Shown here in pieces: positions 9,064-17,270 of a stretch of 64,000 nt of DNA; positions within the stretch are counted from its first letter, which is position 1, and each line of letters starts with the position of its first letter. The notes beneath the pieces were generated by a model. That model was not told where the DNA came from. It was given only the letters and a program-made list of their open reading frames with translations, and did no database searches. The position numbers and the translations under genes are program-made. This stretch comes from SCTM01 sp965279655 (GTDB taxonomy: Bacteria > Pseudomonadota > Alphaproteobacteria > Rhodospirillales > Rhodospirillaceae): NCBI GenBank assembly GCA_965279655.1, contig OZ257255.1, positions 2,480,001 through 2,544,000 on the forward strand, read 5' to 3'.

Positions 9064-9932
9064 AGCGCGCCATAGAGATTCCGCCGCAGCTGATCCGCGC
9101 GGGCGTACTCGCGCTGGGCACCTTCGCGCTCGCCGGCGTGATGACCGTCGCCGCGGTGAAGTATGCGCCCCCGCCGCGCGCGCTCCTGCCGCTGAAAGAG
9201 CGCGCCGTGCGCCTGTTCGTGAACTCCACCGTGCTGGCGGGCTTGCGCCTAGAAACCCTCACCGTCGAAGGCCGCAGCATGACTGCGGCGGATGACGTGC
9301 TAGCGGCACTCGATGTCGCGCGCGGCACGCCTATCCTGTCCATCGATGTGGCGGAAGCCCGCGCCGCCCTGGAAGCCTTGCCCTGGGTGAAGGCCGCGCA
9401 GGTGGAACGCCGCCTGCCCAACACATTGCACGTGGTGATCCACGAGCGTCAGGCCTATGCGCTCTGGCAGCAGGGCAACCGCTACACGCTGGTGGACCGC
9501 GACGGCCACCCGATCGTGACGGTGCCCGATGCGGATCGGACCATGCGCGTGATCGTCGGCGCGGACGCACCCCAGCACGCCGCGAAGCTGTTCGCGGAAC
9601 TCGACAAGGTGCCGGACCTCAGCAAACGCGTGCGCGCGGCCGTGCGCGTGAGCGCCCGGCGCTGGAATGTCTACCTCGACACCTTCGAAGGCGGCATCGC
9701 GGTACGCCTGCCTGAGGATGATTTACCCGCTGCCTGGGCGCGGCTCGCGGAACTGGAGCGCAGTTCCAAGATTCTCGAGCGCGATCTGGCCTTTATCGAT
9801 TTGCGGCTGCCGGACCGGTTGATCGTGCGCCTGCGCAGCGATCCAAACGCGGCGCCGGAGAAACCGCTGGCGAAAAAGAAATCGAGCCCTGCGGCCGTGG
9901 TCCGACAGACCGGACCGGCGAAGACGACCTGA
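9051..9932 (+). CDS. ftsQ: Cell division protein FtsQ
   Basis: A bitopic membrane scaffold of the divisome that connects early and late division proteins. ATG 9051 lies inside the 3' end of ddl and gives 293 aa. There is a short basic cytoplasmic tail, one hydrophobic segment at about residues 14-36, then a POTRA region at about 64-137 ('LETLTVEGRSM' to 'NTLHVVIHERQAYALWQ') and the FtsQ beta domain. The C-terminus is Lys/Pro-rich. Position between ddl and ftsA agrees with the call. Confidence 0.94.
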   Translation: MRRVKRAIEIPPQLIRAGVLALGTFALAGVMTVAAVKYAPPPRALLPLKERAVRLFVNSTVLAGLRLETLTVEGRSMTAADDVLAALDVARGTPILSIDVAEARAALEALPWVKAAQVERRLPNTLHVVIHERQAYALWQQGNRYTLVDRDGHPIVTVPDADRTMRVIVGADAPQHAAKLFAELDKVPDLSKRVRAAVRVSARRWNVYLDTFEGGIAVRLPEDDLPAAWARLAELERSSKILERDLAFIDLRLPDRLIVRLRSDPNAAPEKPLAKKKSSPAAVVRQTGPAKTT

Positions 9933-9952
9933 TGAGCACTTAGGGGGACACT

Positions 9953-11224
9953 GTGGCGAAACCCATTCCACGCAACACGACCATAGCCGCGCTCGACATT
10001 GGCACGACCAAGGTCGCCTGCTTCATCGCCAACGTCGGCGATGTCCGCGGCGAAGGCGGCGAAGGACCGGACTTCCATGTCGTCGGCGTGGGACATCACC
10101 GCTCGCGTGGCATGCGCAACGGCCAGGTCGCCAATCTTGACGAGGTCGAGGCGTCAGTGCGCGCCGCCGTCGATGCCGCCGAGCAGATGGCGAACGCGCG
10201 CGTCGACACCGTGTTCGTGAACATGTCTTGCGGCGGTCCGCGGTCGACGCGGGTCGAGGTGGAGCTTGCGATCTCCGGCCACCAGATCCGCGACACGGAC
10301 GTGCGCCGCGTGCTCGATCAGGGCAGCGCCATGTACGACGCGGACGACCGCGAACTCATCCACTGCATCCCGACCGGCTACTCCATCGACGGCGGCAACG
10401 GCATCCTCGATCCCCGCGGCATGTATGGCGACCGGCTGGGCGTCAATGTCCACCTCGTCACCGCCGCCATCGGGCCGACCAAGAACCTCTCCACCGTGAT
10501 CGACCGCTGCCACCTCGACATCGAGGACCGCGTCGTCAGCCCCTACGCCTCCGGCCTCGCGTGCCTGGTGGAGGACGAGAAGGAATTGGGCGTCACCGTC
10601 ATCGACATGGGCGGCGGCACCACCTCCATGGCCGTGTTCATGGAAAGCCAGGTTGTCTTCGTGGATTCGCTGCCGATCGGCGGCAACCACGTCACCAACG
10701 ACGTCGCCAAAGGACTCTCCACACCGGTGGCAAAGGCAGAACGCCTTAAGACGGTCTACGGCAGCGTCATGCAGATGCCGTCCGACTCCCGCGAGATGCT
10801 GAAGGTGCCCGTCGTCGGCGAGGAAGACGAAGCCTCCGCCAACGAAGTGCCCAAGTCGATGCTGGTCCAGATCATCCAGCCGCGGCTGGAGGAAACCTTC
10901 GAGCTCGTGCGCGGCCAACTGGAAGCGTCGGGCTTCGGCAAGCTCTCCGGACGGCGCGTGGTGCTCACCGGCGGCGGCAGCCAGCTCGAGGGCGTGCGCG
11001 ACCTCGCGGAGATGGTGCTCGACCGCCAGGTCCGCCTGGGGCGCCCCAAAGCGATCCGCGGTCTGCCTGAGTCCGTCTCAGGCCCGGCCTTCGCCACCTG
11101 CGGCGGCCTCTTGCGCTACGGCCTGCGCGAACACGTGTCGCGCCCAGATTTCGGCGCCATGAGCGCGGCCAAGAACAAACGCGGCTTCGGCCGGTTCGGC
11201 CAGTGGCTGAAGGAGAACTTCTGA
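9953..11224 (+). CDS. ftsA: Cell division protein FtsA
   Basis: An actin-like ATPase that anchors FtsZ filaments to the membrane. The start is GTG 9953, behind the strong ribosome-binding site AGGGGG. The 423-aa protein has the phosphate-1 motif 'ALDIGTTKVACFIA', 'VIDMGGGTTSMAVF' and the adenosine motif 'VLTGGGSQLEGV'. The C-terminus 'FGRFGQWLKENF' is a short amphipathic helix like the FtsA membrane-targeting sequence. It lies 20 bases after ftsQ and 172 bases before ftsZ. Confidence 0.97.
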   Translation: MAKPIPRNTTIAALDIGTTKVACFIANVGDVRGEGGEGPDFHVVGVGHHRSRGMRNGQVANLDEVEASVRAAVDAAEQMANARVDTVFVNMSCGGPRSTRVEVELAISGHQIRDTDVRRVLDQGSAMYDADDRELIHCIPTGYSIDGGNGILDPRGMYGDRLGVNVHLVTAAIGPTKNLSTVIDRCHLDIEDRVVSPYASGLACLVEDEKELGVTVIDMGGGTTSMAVFMESQVVFVDSLPIGGNHVTNDVAKGLSTPVAKAERLKTVYGSVMQMPSDSREMLKVPVVGEEDEASANEVPKSMLVQIIQPRLEETFELVRGQLEASGFGKLSGRRVVLTGGGSQLEGVRDLAEMVLDRQVRLGRPKAIRGLPESVSGPAFATCGGLLRYGLREHVSRPDFGAMSAAKNKRGFGRFGQWLKENF

Positions 11225-11396
11225 CCATGAGGCATACACACAACGCGGCGACCGCAAGCACGGGACCGCCGACCAGAAGAAAACCAGAGGGCTGGGACCG
11301 AGGGCGGACCGGCCAGCCCCACCGAAGACGATGTCGCCCACACGTGAGCGAACAGTTGCACAGACTCAAAGAACAAGATTCCAAGCGGAGGGAAAT

Positions 11397-13280
11397 ATGA
11401 CCATCAACATCAGCGTTCCGAGAACTTCCATCGAAGCCCAGCTGAAGCCGCGGATCAGCGTCATCGGCGTGGGCGGTGCCGGCGGCAACGCCGTCAACAA
11501 CATGATCCAAAGCGCCATGGACGGTTGCGACTTCGTCGTCGCCAACACCGATGCCCAGGCGCTCTCCCTGTCGCGCACCGACCGGCGTATCCAGCTCGGC
11601 CGCGACACGACCCAAGGCCTTGGCGCCGGGGCACGCCCTGAGATCGGCCGCAACTCGGCGGAAGAAGCGCTTGAGCTGATCGCCCGCGAGCTGGAGGGCT
11701 CGCACATGGCGTTCATCACCGCCGGCATGGGCGGCGGCACCGGCACGGGCGCTGCGCCGGTCATCGCCCGGGCGGCACGCGAGATGGGCGTGCTGACCGT
11801 CGGCGTCGTCACCAAGCCGTTCCACTTCGAGGGCGCGCACCGCATGCGCCTCGCCGAAGCCGGCATCGACGAACTGGCCGGATTTGTCGATACCCTGATC
11901 GTGATCCCGAACCAGAACCTGTTCCGGGTCGCGAACGAGAAGACGACCTTTGCCGACGCCTTCAAGATGGCCGACGACGTGCTTCATGCGGGCGTGCGCA
12001 GCGTCACCGACCTGATGATGATGCCGGGCCTTATCAACCTGGACTTCGCCGACGTGCGTACCGTCATGGCGGCGATGGGCCGGGCGATGATGGGCACCGG
12101 CGAGGCCTGCGGCGATCGTCGCGCGCTCGACGCCGCCGAAGCCGCGATCGCCAACCCGCTGCTGGAAGACACCTCCATGCGCGGCGCCAAGGGTGTGCTG
12201 ATCAACATCACCGGCGGCTCCGACATCACACTGTTCGAGGTGGACGAAGCGGCGAATCGGATCCGCGACGAAGTGGAGACGGACGCGCACATCATCTTCG
12301 GCTCGTGCTTCGACGAGAGCATGGAGGGCAAGATCCGCGTCTCCGTGGTCGCGACCGGCATCGAGTCCGAGGCCGGCGTGCAGCCGCGGCCGATGCCGCA
12401 GCGGGAGACCCGCGCGATCAGCAAGATCGTCCCGGAGATCCGCACCTCCGCCGCGCCTGCCCCGGCGCCGATCCCACCGATCGTCGCCGCGGCTCCTGCA
12501 CCGGTCGTCGCCCCGCCCGCACCGCCGATCGCGGCGCGGGTTGCCCATCCGACGTTCACCCAGCCGTCCTTCGCCCAACCTTCCTTCTCCCAGCCTTCCT
12601 TCTCAATGGGCGGCGGCACCTTGGCGCCGGCGCTCGGCACCACGGACCTGGCGGTGGAAGAGCAGATGCTCGCCGATATGGCGGCAGCTGCGCGGATGGA
12701 ACCGGTCGCGGAGGACAACGAGCCGCTCGATCTCGCCTCCATCGCGGATGCGTCCGTGAGCGAGCCGATGGACGTGATGCCGGCGCCGATCGCGCCGCCG
12801 CCGCCCCCGGCTCCTCTGCCGCAGCCAGTCGCCGTCGCGCCGGTCATGGTGGCTCCGGCGGCCCCGGCCCCGGTCGCTGCTCAGGCCGCCGCGGTGATGG
12901 AAGCCATGGCAAGGGCCCCGGCGATGCGCGCACCCATGATGGCGCCCCGTCTGGCCGAGCCGCAGTTCAAGCCGCAGACGTTGCCGCTGGGTGAGCCGGT
13001 GAAGCCGGTCGCCGCCGCGGCCCCGGCTCCGGTTGCCCCGGCACCCGCGCCGGTCCCGGAGGCTCCCAAAGCCGAAAGTCGTTTGAGTCTGTTTACCCGC
13101 TATCGCAGCCTCACGGCCCGCAAGGACCCGGCCCCGCCCAAAGCTCCCGAGCCCCAGGCGAAGGTCGATCCCCGGCCCGGCATGGCCATCTCCATGTCGC
13201 CGCAAGATCGGGGTGGCGTGACCTCTCATGACGAGGACGAACTGGAAATTCCGGCCTTCCTGCGCCGGCAAGCCAACTAG
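11397..13280 (+). CDS. ftsZ: Cell division protein FtsZ
   Basis: A tubulin-like GTPase that forms the cytokinetic ring. ATG 11397 follows GGAGGG at a good distance; the frame is open to 11331 but the extra residues are not FtsZ-like. The 627-aa protein has 'GVGGAGGNAVNNM' at the N-terminus and the GTP signature 'GGGTGTG' at about residues 111-117. A very long Ala/Pro linker of about 270 residues follows, containing short QPSF repeats coded around 12559-12606. The end, 'DELEIPAFLRRQAN', is the conserved FtsA-binding peptide. Alphaproteobacterial FtsZ often has a long linker; this one is at the long end. A terminator hairpin follows. Confidence 0.97.
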   Translation: MTINISVPRTSIEAQLKPRISVIGVGGAGGNAVNNMIQSAMDGCDFVVANTDAQALSLSRTDRRIQLGRDTTQGLGAGARPEIGRNSAEEALELIARELEGSHMAFITAGMGGGTGTGAAPVIARAAREMGVLTVGVVTKPFHFEGAHRMRLAEAGIDELAGFVDTLIVIPNQNLFRVANEKTTFADAFKMADDVLHAGVRSVTDLMMMPGLINLDFADVRTVMAAMGRAMMGTGEACGDRRALDAAEAAIANPLLEDTSMRGAKGVLINITGGSDITLFEVDEAANRIRDEVETDAHIIFGSCFDESMEGKIRVSVVATGIESEAGVQPRPMPQRETRAISKIVPEIRTSAAPAPAPIPPIVAAAPAPVVAPPAPPIAARVAHPTFTQPSFAQPSFSQPSFSMGGGTLAPALGTTDLAVEEQMLADMAAAARMEPVAEDNEPLDLASIADASVSEPMDVMPAPIAPPPPPAPLPQPVAVAPVMVAPAAPAPVAAQAAAVMEAMARAPAMRAPMMAPRLAEPQFKPQTLPLGEPVKPVAAAAPAPVAPAPAPVPEAPKAESRLSLFTRYRSLTARKDPAPPKAPEPQAKVDPRPGMAISMSPQDRGGVTSHDEDELEIPAFLRRQAN

Positions 13281-13600
13281 CCCTACATAAAGTTGCGCAA
13301 CCTTCACCGGTTGCGCGCGTTAGAGGCCCGCAGGTCCCCTGCGGGCCTCTCTCTTTATGCTTTGATGTCGAGGCGACAACTTTTCGCCGCAAACGCTCGT
13401 TATGGTCCCGGCGATCTAACCACCGCGTCTGAGGCAGGAATTGTGTTAAAATGTTGGCCTGCCGTAACTTTTCCTTGCGAAATGCGGTCGATTTGCAACA
13501 ATGCCGCGACTTTGTAGCTCTCGGGGGAGCTGCATTCGCGGCCATCGTCCTGGCGCAGACTTGCGTCTCCTAACGGCCTAAACTTAAGAGTCGGTGACGT
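13281..13600. other. Intergenic region between ftsZ and lpxC
   Basis: This 320-base gap holds the ftsZ terminator hairpin (13323-13349). Further on there is an inverted repeat GGCAGG/CCTGCC (13433-13438 and 13458-13463) around an AT-rich core containing TAAAAT. The core could be part of an lpxC promoter, but I see no matching -35 element. No protein-like reading frame is evident. Confidence 0.5.
13323..13349 (+). terminator. Hairpin terminator after ftsZ
   Basis: A perfect 12-bp stem, GAGGCCCGCAGG against CCTGCGGGCCTC, with a 3-base loop lies 43 bases after the ftsZ stop. It is followed by a pyrimidine-rich TCTCTTTAT tract, not a pure T run. This probably ends the dcw transcript. Confidence 0.75.
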
Positions 13601-14599
13601 ATGAAGTTTGACGCGAGAACCCCCGGGGCGCTGCATGGCAGCGCCGCCTCACAACATATGGGCAGCGGCCGTCAGCCCATCCTGCAAAAGACTCTGAAGA
13701 CCAGCATCGGTTGCGCCGGCATTGGGCTTCACTCCGGCGTGCGCGTCAGCATGAAGCTGTACCCAGCCGAACCGGACACCGGCATCGTTTTCCGCCGTGT
13801 CGACTTGGTCGGCGGCGGGGCCGAGATCCGGGCCACCTGGGCGAACGTGACCGACTCCCGCATGTGCACCGTGCTGGCTGACCAGAACGGCGTGAGCGTC
13901 GCCACGGTCGAACACCTGATGTCCGCCTTCTGCGGCCTGGAAATCGACAACGCCATTGTCGAGATCAACGGGCCGGAAGTGCCGGCGATGGACGGCAGCG
14001 CCGCCCCTTTCGCTTTCCTGATCGAGTGCGCCGGTGCGGTCGAGCAAGACGCCGTCCGCAAGGCCCTGCGCATCACAAAGTCCTTTTCCCACGCGTCCGG
14101 CGACAAGATGGTCGCCCTGGGCTCCTGGTCCGGCGGCCTGCGGGTCGACTTCACCATCGATTTCCGCGCCGCGGCGATCGGCCGCCAATCCTGCTCTTTC
14201 ATGGTCGAACGCGACATCTTCAAGGCCGAGATCGCGCGCGCGCGCACCTTCGGTCTCCTCTCCGACGTCACTGCCTTGCGTGAGGCCGGCCTGGCCCGCG
14301 GCGGCAACCTGGATAACGCCATCGTGGTCGACGGCAGCCGGATCCTGAACGAGGAAGGCCTGCGGCACGCCCACGAATTCGTGCACCACAAGGCCCTGGA
14401 CGCCATCGGCGACCTGTACCTGTCGGGCCATCCCATCATCGGCCACTTTGTCGGCCGCTGCTCCAGCCACGCCGATACCGCGACCCTGATGCGCAAAGTG
14501 CTGGCCGACCCGACCGGCTGGGAACTGATCGACCTTTACGAGGACGATACCTCCCTCGCCGCCTGGGCCGAACGCGACGCCATGGTTGCGTTCGGGTAA
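13601..14599 (+). CDS. lpxC: UDP-3-O-acyl-N-acetylglucosamine deacetylase
   Basis: A zinc amidase that performs the committed step of lipid A synthesis in the cytoplasm. The 332-aa protein has 'GIGLHSGVRVSMKL' near the start, the zinc ligand His at about residue 105 in 'VEHLMSAF', and the His/Asp pair near residues 263 and 267 in 'HHKALDAIGD'. It shows that the cell makes lipopolysaccharide. The first ATG at 13601 is used; ATG 13658 would remove about 19 residues and still keep the fold. A location after ftsZ is usual. Confidence 0.96.
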   Translation: MKFDARTPGALHGSAASQHMGSGRQPILQKTLKTSIGCAGIGLHSGVRVSMKLYPAEPDTGIVFRRVDLVGGGAEIRATWANVTDSRMCTVLADQNGVSVATVEHLMSAFCGLEIDNAIVEINGPEVPAMDGSAAPFAFLIECAGAVEQDAVRKALRITKSFSHASGDKMVALGSWSGGLRVDFTIDFRAAAIGRQSCSFMVERDIFKAEIARARTFGLLSDVTALREAGLARGGNLDNAIVVDGSRILNEEGLRHAHEFVHHKALDAIGDLYLSGHPIIGHFVGRCSSHADTATLMRKVLADPTGWELIDLYEDDTSLAAWAERDAMVAFG

Positions 14600-14615
14600 G
14601 GGTTCCCGAGGGTCC

Positions 14616-14637
14616 TTGGGCCGTTTCGCCGGCCCAA
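14616..14637 (+). terminator. Hairpin after lpxC
   Basis: TTGGGCCG pairs with CGGCCCAA around a 6-base loop, 16 bases after the lpxC stop. There is no T tract, so it may be a weak or factor-aided terminator. Confidence 0.4.
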
Positions 14638-14733
14638 AGTGCCGCTGGTGACTCCCGCCCCCCGCCTGCCTATACTCCGCCGCGCCCGGGCCAAAACCTG
14701 GGTCATTCCCTTGAGATTCCAGGCAGATCGTTG

Positions 14734-15549
14734 ATGTCCTTCCGGCTGATGATCCCCCGCCTTCTGGCGATTCTGGCGGTGTGCGTGCTCGCCGTGTCCT
14801 TGGGCGCTTGCTCCAAGAACAAGGAGCTCGATTACCAGGAGCAGTCCGTCTACGAGATTTACAGTCAGGCGCTCGGCTATCTCGAGGAAGGCCGCTACAA
14901 AGAAGCCGCGGCGTATTTCGACGAAGTCGAACGTCAGCACCCCTATTCCGTCTGGGCGACCAAGGCCAAGCTGATGTCGGCCTACGCCCAGTATCAGAAC
15001 AACAAGTACGACGACGCGATCACCGCGCTCGACCGTTTCATCGCCGTGCACCCAGGCAACCGCGACATCGCCTACGCCTATTACCTCAAGGCGCTGTGCT
15101 ACTACGAACAGATCGCCGACGTGCAGCGCGACCAGACGCAGACCCGCAAGGCGCTCGACGCGCTGCAGGAAATCCTCACGCGTTTCCCCGGCACCAACTA
15201 TTCCCGCGACGCGCGGCTGAAGATCGATCTGACGCGCGATCACTTGGCCGGCAAGGAAATGGCGATTGGCCGCTTCTATGAGCGCCGCGCCCAGTTCCTC
15301 GCCGCCATCAACCGCTTCAAGGTCGTGGTCGACCAATACGGCGACACCACGCACTCGCCGGAAGCGCTGGAGCGCCTGACGGAGAGCTTCATGGCGCTCG
15401 GCCTCGTCGAAGAAGCGCAGAAGACCGCCGCCGTCCTCGGCTATAACTACCCGGGCAGCGACTGGTATCGTGACGCCTACGCCATTGTCGAAGGCAAGCC
15501 CATGCCGGCGGCCGCCAGCGGCAACAAGTCATGGTTCAAGTTCTGGTAA
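14734..15549 (+). CDS. bamD: Outer membrane protein assembly factor BamD
   Basis: A lipoprotein of the BAM complex, needed to insert beta-barrels in the outer membrane. The 271-aa protein has a signal peptide with lipobox LGAC, the lipidated cysteine being residue 26. TPR-type repeats follow ('YEIYSQALGYLEEGRYKEAA', 'SAYAQYQNNKYDDAI'), in line with the BamD/ComL family. ATG 14734 is preferred over the adjacent in-frame TTG 14731. It stands 29 bases before recN, as in many Alphaproteobacteria. Confidence 0.94.
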   Translation: MSFRLMIPRLLAILAVCVLAVSLGACSKNKELDYQEQSVYEIYSQALGYLEEGRYKEAAAYFDEVERQHPYSVWATKAKLMSAYAQYQNNKYDDAITALDRFIAVHPGNRDIAYAYYLKALCYYEQIADVQRDQTQTRKALDALQEILTRFPGTNYSRDARLKIDLTRDHLAGKEMAIGRFYERRAQFLAAINRFKVVVDQYGDTTHSPEALERLTESFMALGLVEEAQKTAAVLGYNYPGSDWYRDAYAIVEGKPMPAAASGNKSWFKFW

Positions 15550-15577
15550 AACCCGAGCGGGGGAAACGAGCCCAGCG

Positions 15578-17260
15578 ATGCTGACCCACCTCTCCATTCG
15601 TGACGTGGTGCTGGTCGACAAGCTGGACATCGACTTCGCGAGTGGGCTGTGCGTCCTCACCGGTGAGACCGGCGCCGGTAAATCCATCGTCCTCGATGCC
15701 TTGGGACTAGCGCTCGGCGGCCGTGCCGAAGCGAGCCTGATCCGCGCCGGCGCCGATGGACTCAATGTCAGCGCCGTGTTCTCCCTGCCCCGCAGCCATC
15801 CCGTCTTCGCGCTTCTCTCCGAGCAGGGCCTGTCCAGCGACGACGACGCCCTCGTGCTCCGCCGCAGCGTCGGCCGCGACGGCCGCAGCCGCGCCTTCGT
15901 CAACGACCAGCCGGTCAGCGTCGGCTTCCTGCGCACGCTCGGTGCGGCGCTGGTGGAAGTGCATGGCCAATTCGACACCCACGGCCTGCTCGATCCCGCC
16001 AATCACATCGCCGCCCTGGACGCCTATCGCCGCGCGACGACGGGAACGTCCGCCGATGATGCGGTGGGCAGCGCGTGGGAGACCTGGCGCAGCGCCGCCG
16101 ATGCGCTGAAGACGGCCCAGGAAACCCTGGCCGCGGCGATGGCGGAGGAGGATTTCATCCGCCACAACGTGGCCGAACTGGATCGCCTCGCGCCGAAACC
16201 CGACGAGGAGACCAAGCTCGCCGGCGCCCGCGCGCTGTTGCGCCACTCCGAGCAGATCATGGCCGCCGTGACGGAGGCGCGCGGCGCGATTGTCGAGAAC
16301 GCCGATGTGGAAGCGGCCATCCGGATCGCCACCAACAAACTCTCCCGCGTGTCGGGCCAGGCCGCCGGGCGGCTGGATGCGGCGATGGCCGCGCTGGAGC
16401 GCGCCGCCATCGAGGTGAGCGACGCGGCGAACGAACTGGACCGCATCGTTGCCGGGTTCGAGGTCGACCCCGCCGAATTGGAACGGGCCGAGGAACGCCT
16501 CTTCGCCCTCAAGGCTGCCGCGCGCAAATACGGCTGCACGGTTGCAGACCTGCCGGCCCATGCCGACATGCTGCGCACGCGACTGTCCGCCATCGACGGC
16601 GGCGCGGCGCGGATGCAAGGCCTCGCGGCGGCAGAGAAGACCGCCCGCACGGCGTTTGAGTCCGCGGCCAAGGTGCTGAGCGCCACCCGCGCCAAGGCCG
16701 CCAAGCAACTCGACGACAAGGTCGCGAAGGAACTGGCGCCCTTGAAACTGGAGAAGGCGAGCTTCCGCACGCTCGTCGCCGCCAAGCCCGAAGGCCATTG
16801 GAACGCTACGGGCGTGGATCAAGTCGCCTTCGAGATCGCCACCAACCCCGGCCAGCCGCCGGGCCCCTTGGCCAAAATCGCCTCCGGCGGCGAACTGGCG
16901 CGCTTCATGCTGGCGCTCAAGGTGGTGTTGGCGGGCACGCAGGCGCGCGCCACGCTGATCTTCGACGAGGTCGACGCCGGCATCAGCGGCGCGACGGCCA
17001 ACGCGGTGGGCGAGCGTCTGGCGCGGTTGGCGAAGTCCGTGCAGGTGCTGGTCGTGACCCATGCGCCGCAGGTCGCGGCCCGGGGCGATGCCCATTGGCG
17101 CGTGGCGAAATCCACCCGCGCGGGCCACACCACCACCAAGATCGAACGATTGACCGATACCGCGCGCCGCGAGGAAGTGGCGCGCATGTTGGCGGGCGAG
17201 AAGGTCACCGACGAAGCCCGCGCCGCCGCCGACAGCCTGTTGAGCGGACCGCTATCGTAG
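15578..17260 (+). CDS. recN: DNA repair protein RecN
   Basis: An SMC-like ATPase that acts early in double-strand break repair. The start ATG 15578 gives 560 aa with Walker A 'GETGAGKS' at residues 29-36, a central helical region, the ABC signature region 'IASGGELARFMLALK' and Walker B 'TLIFDEVDAGISGATANAVG'. Longer in-frame extension upstream overlaps bamD and is not protein-like. The GC-rich codon use stops sharply at its end, where the AT-richer ligA block starts. Confidence 0.96.
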   Translation: MLTHLSIRDVVLVDKLDIDFASGLCVLTGETGAGKSIVLDALGLALGGRAEASLIRAGADGLNVSAVFSLPRSHPVFALLSEQGLSSDDDALVLRRSVGRDGRSRAFVNDQPVSVGFLRTLGAALVEVHGQFDTHGLLDPANHIAALDAYRRATTGTSADDAVGSAWETWRSAADALKTAQETLAAAMAEEDFIRHNVAELDRLAPKPDEETKLAGARALLRHSEQIMAAVTEARGAIVENADVEAAIRIATNKLSRVSGQAAGRLDAAMAALERAAIEVSDAANELDRIVAGFEVDPAELERAEERLFALKAAARKYGCTVADLPAHADMLRTRLSAIDGGAARMQGLAAAEKTARTAFESAAKVLSATRAKAAKQLDDKVAKELAPLKLEKASFRTLVAAKPEGHWNATGVDQVAFEIATNPGQPPGPLAKIASGGELARFMLALKVVLAGTQARATLIFDEVDAGISGATANAVGERLARLAKSVQVLVVTHAPQVAARGDAHWRVAKSTRAGHTTTKIERLTDTARREEVARMLAGEKVTDEARAAADSLLSGPLS

Positions 17261-17270
17261 GTAACGACAA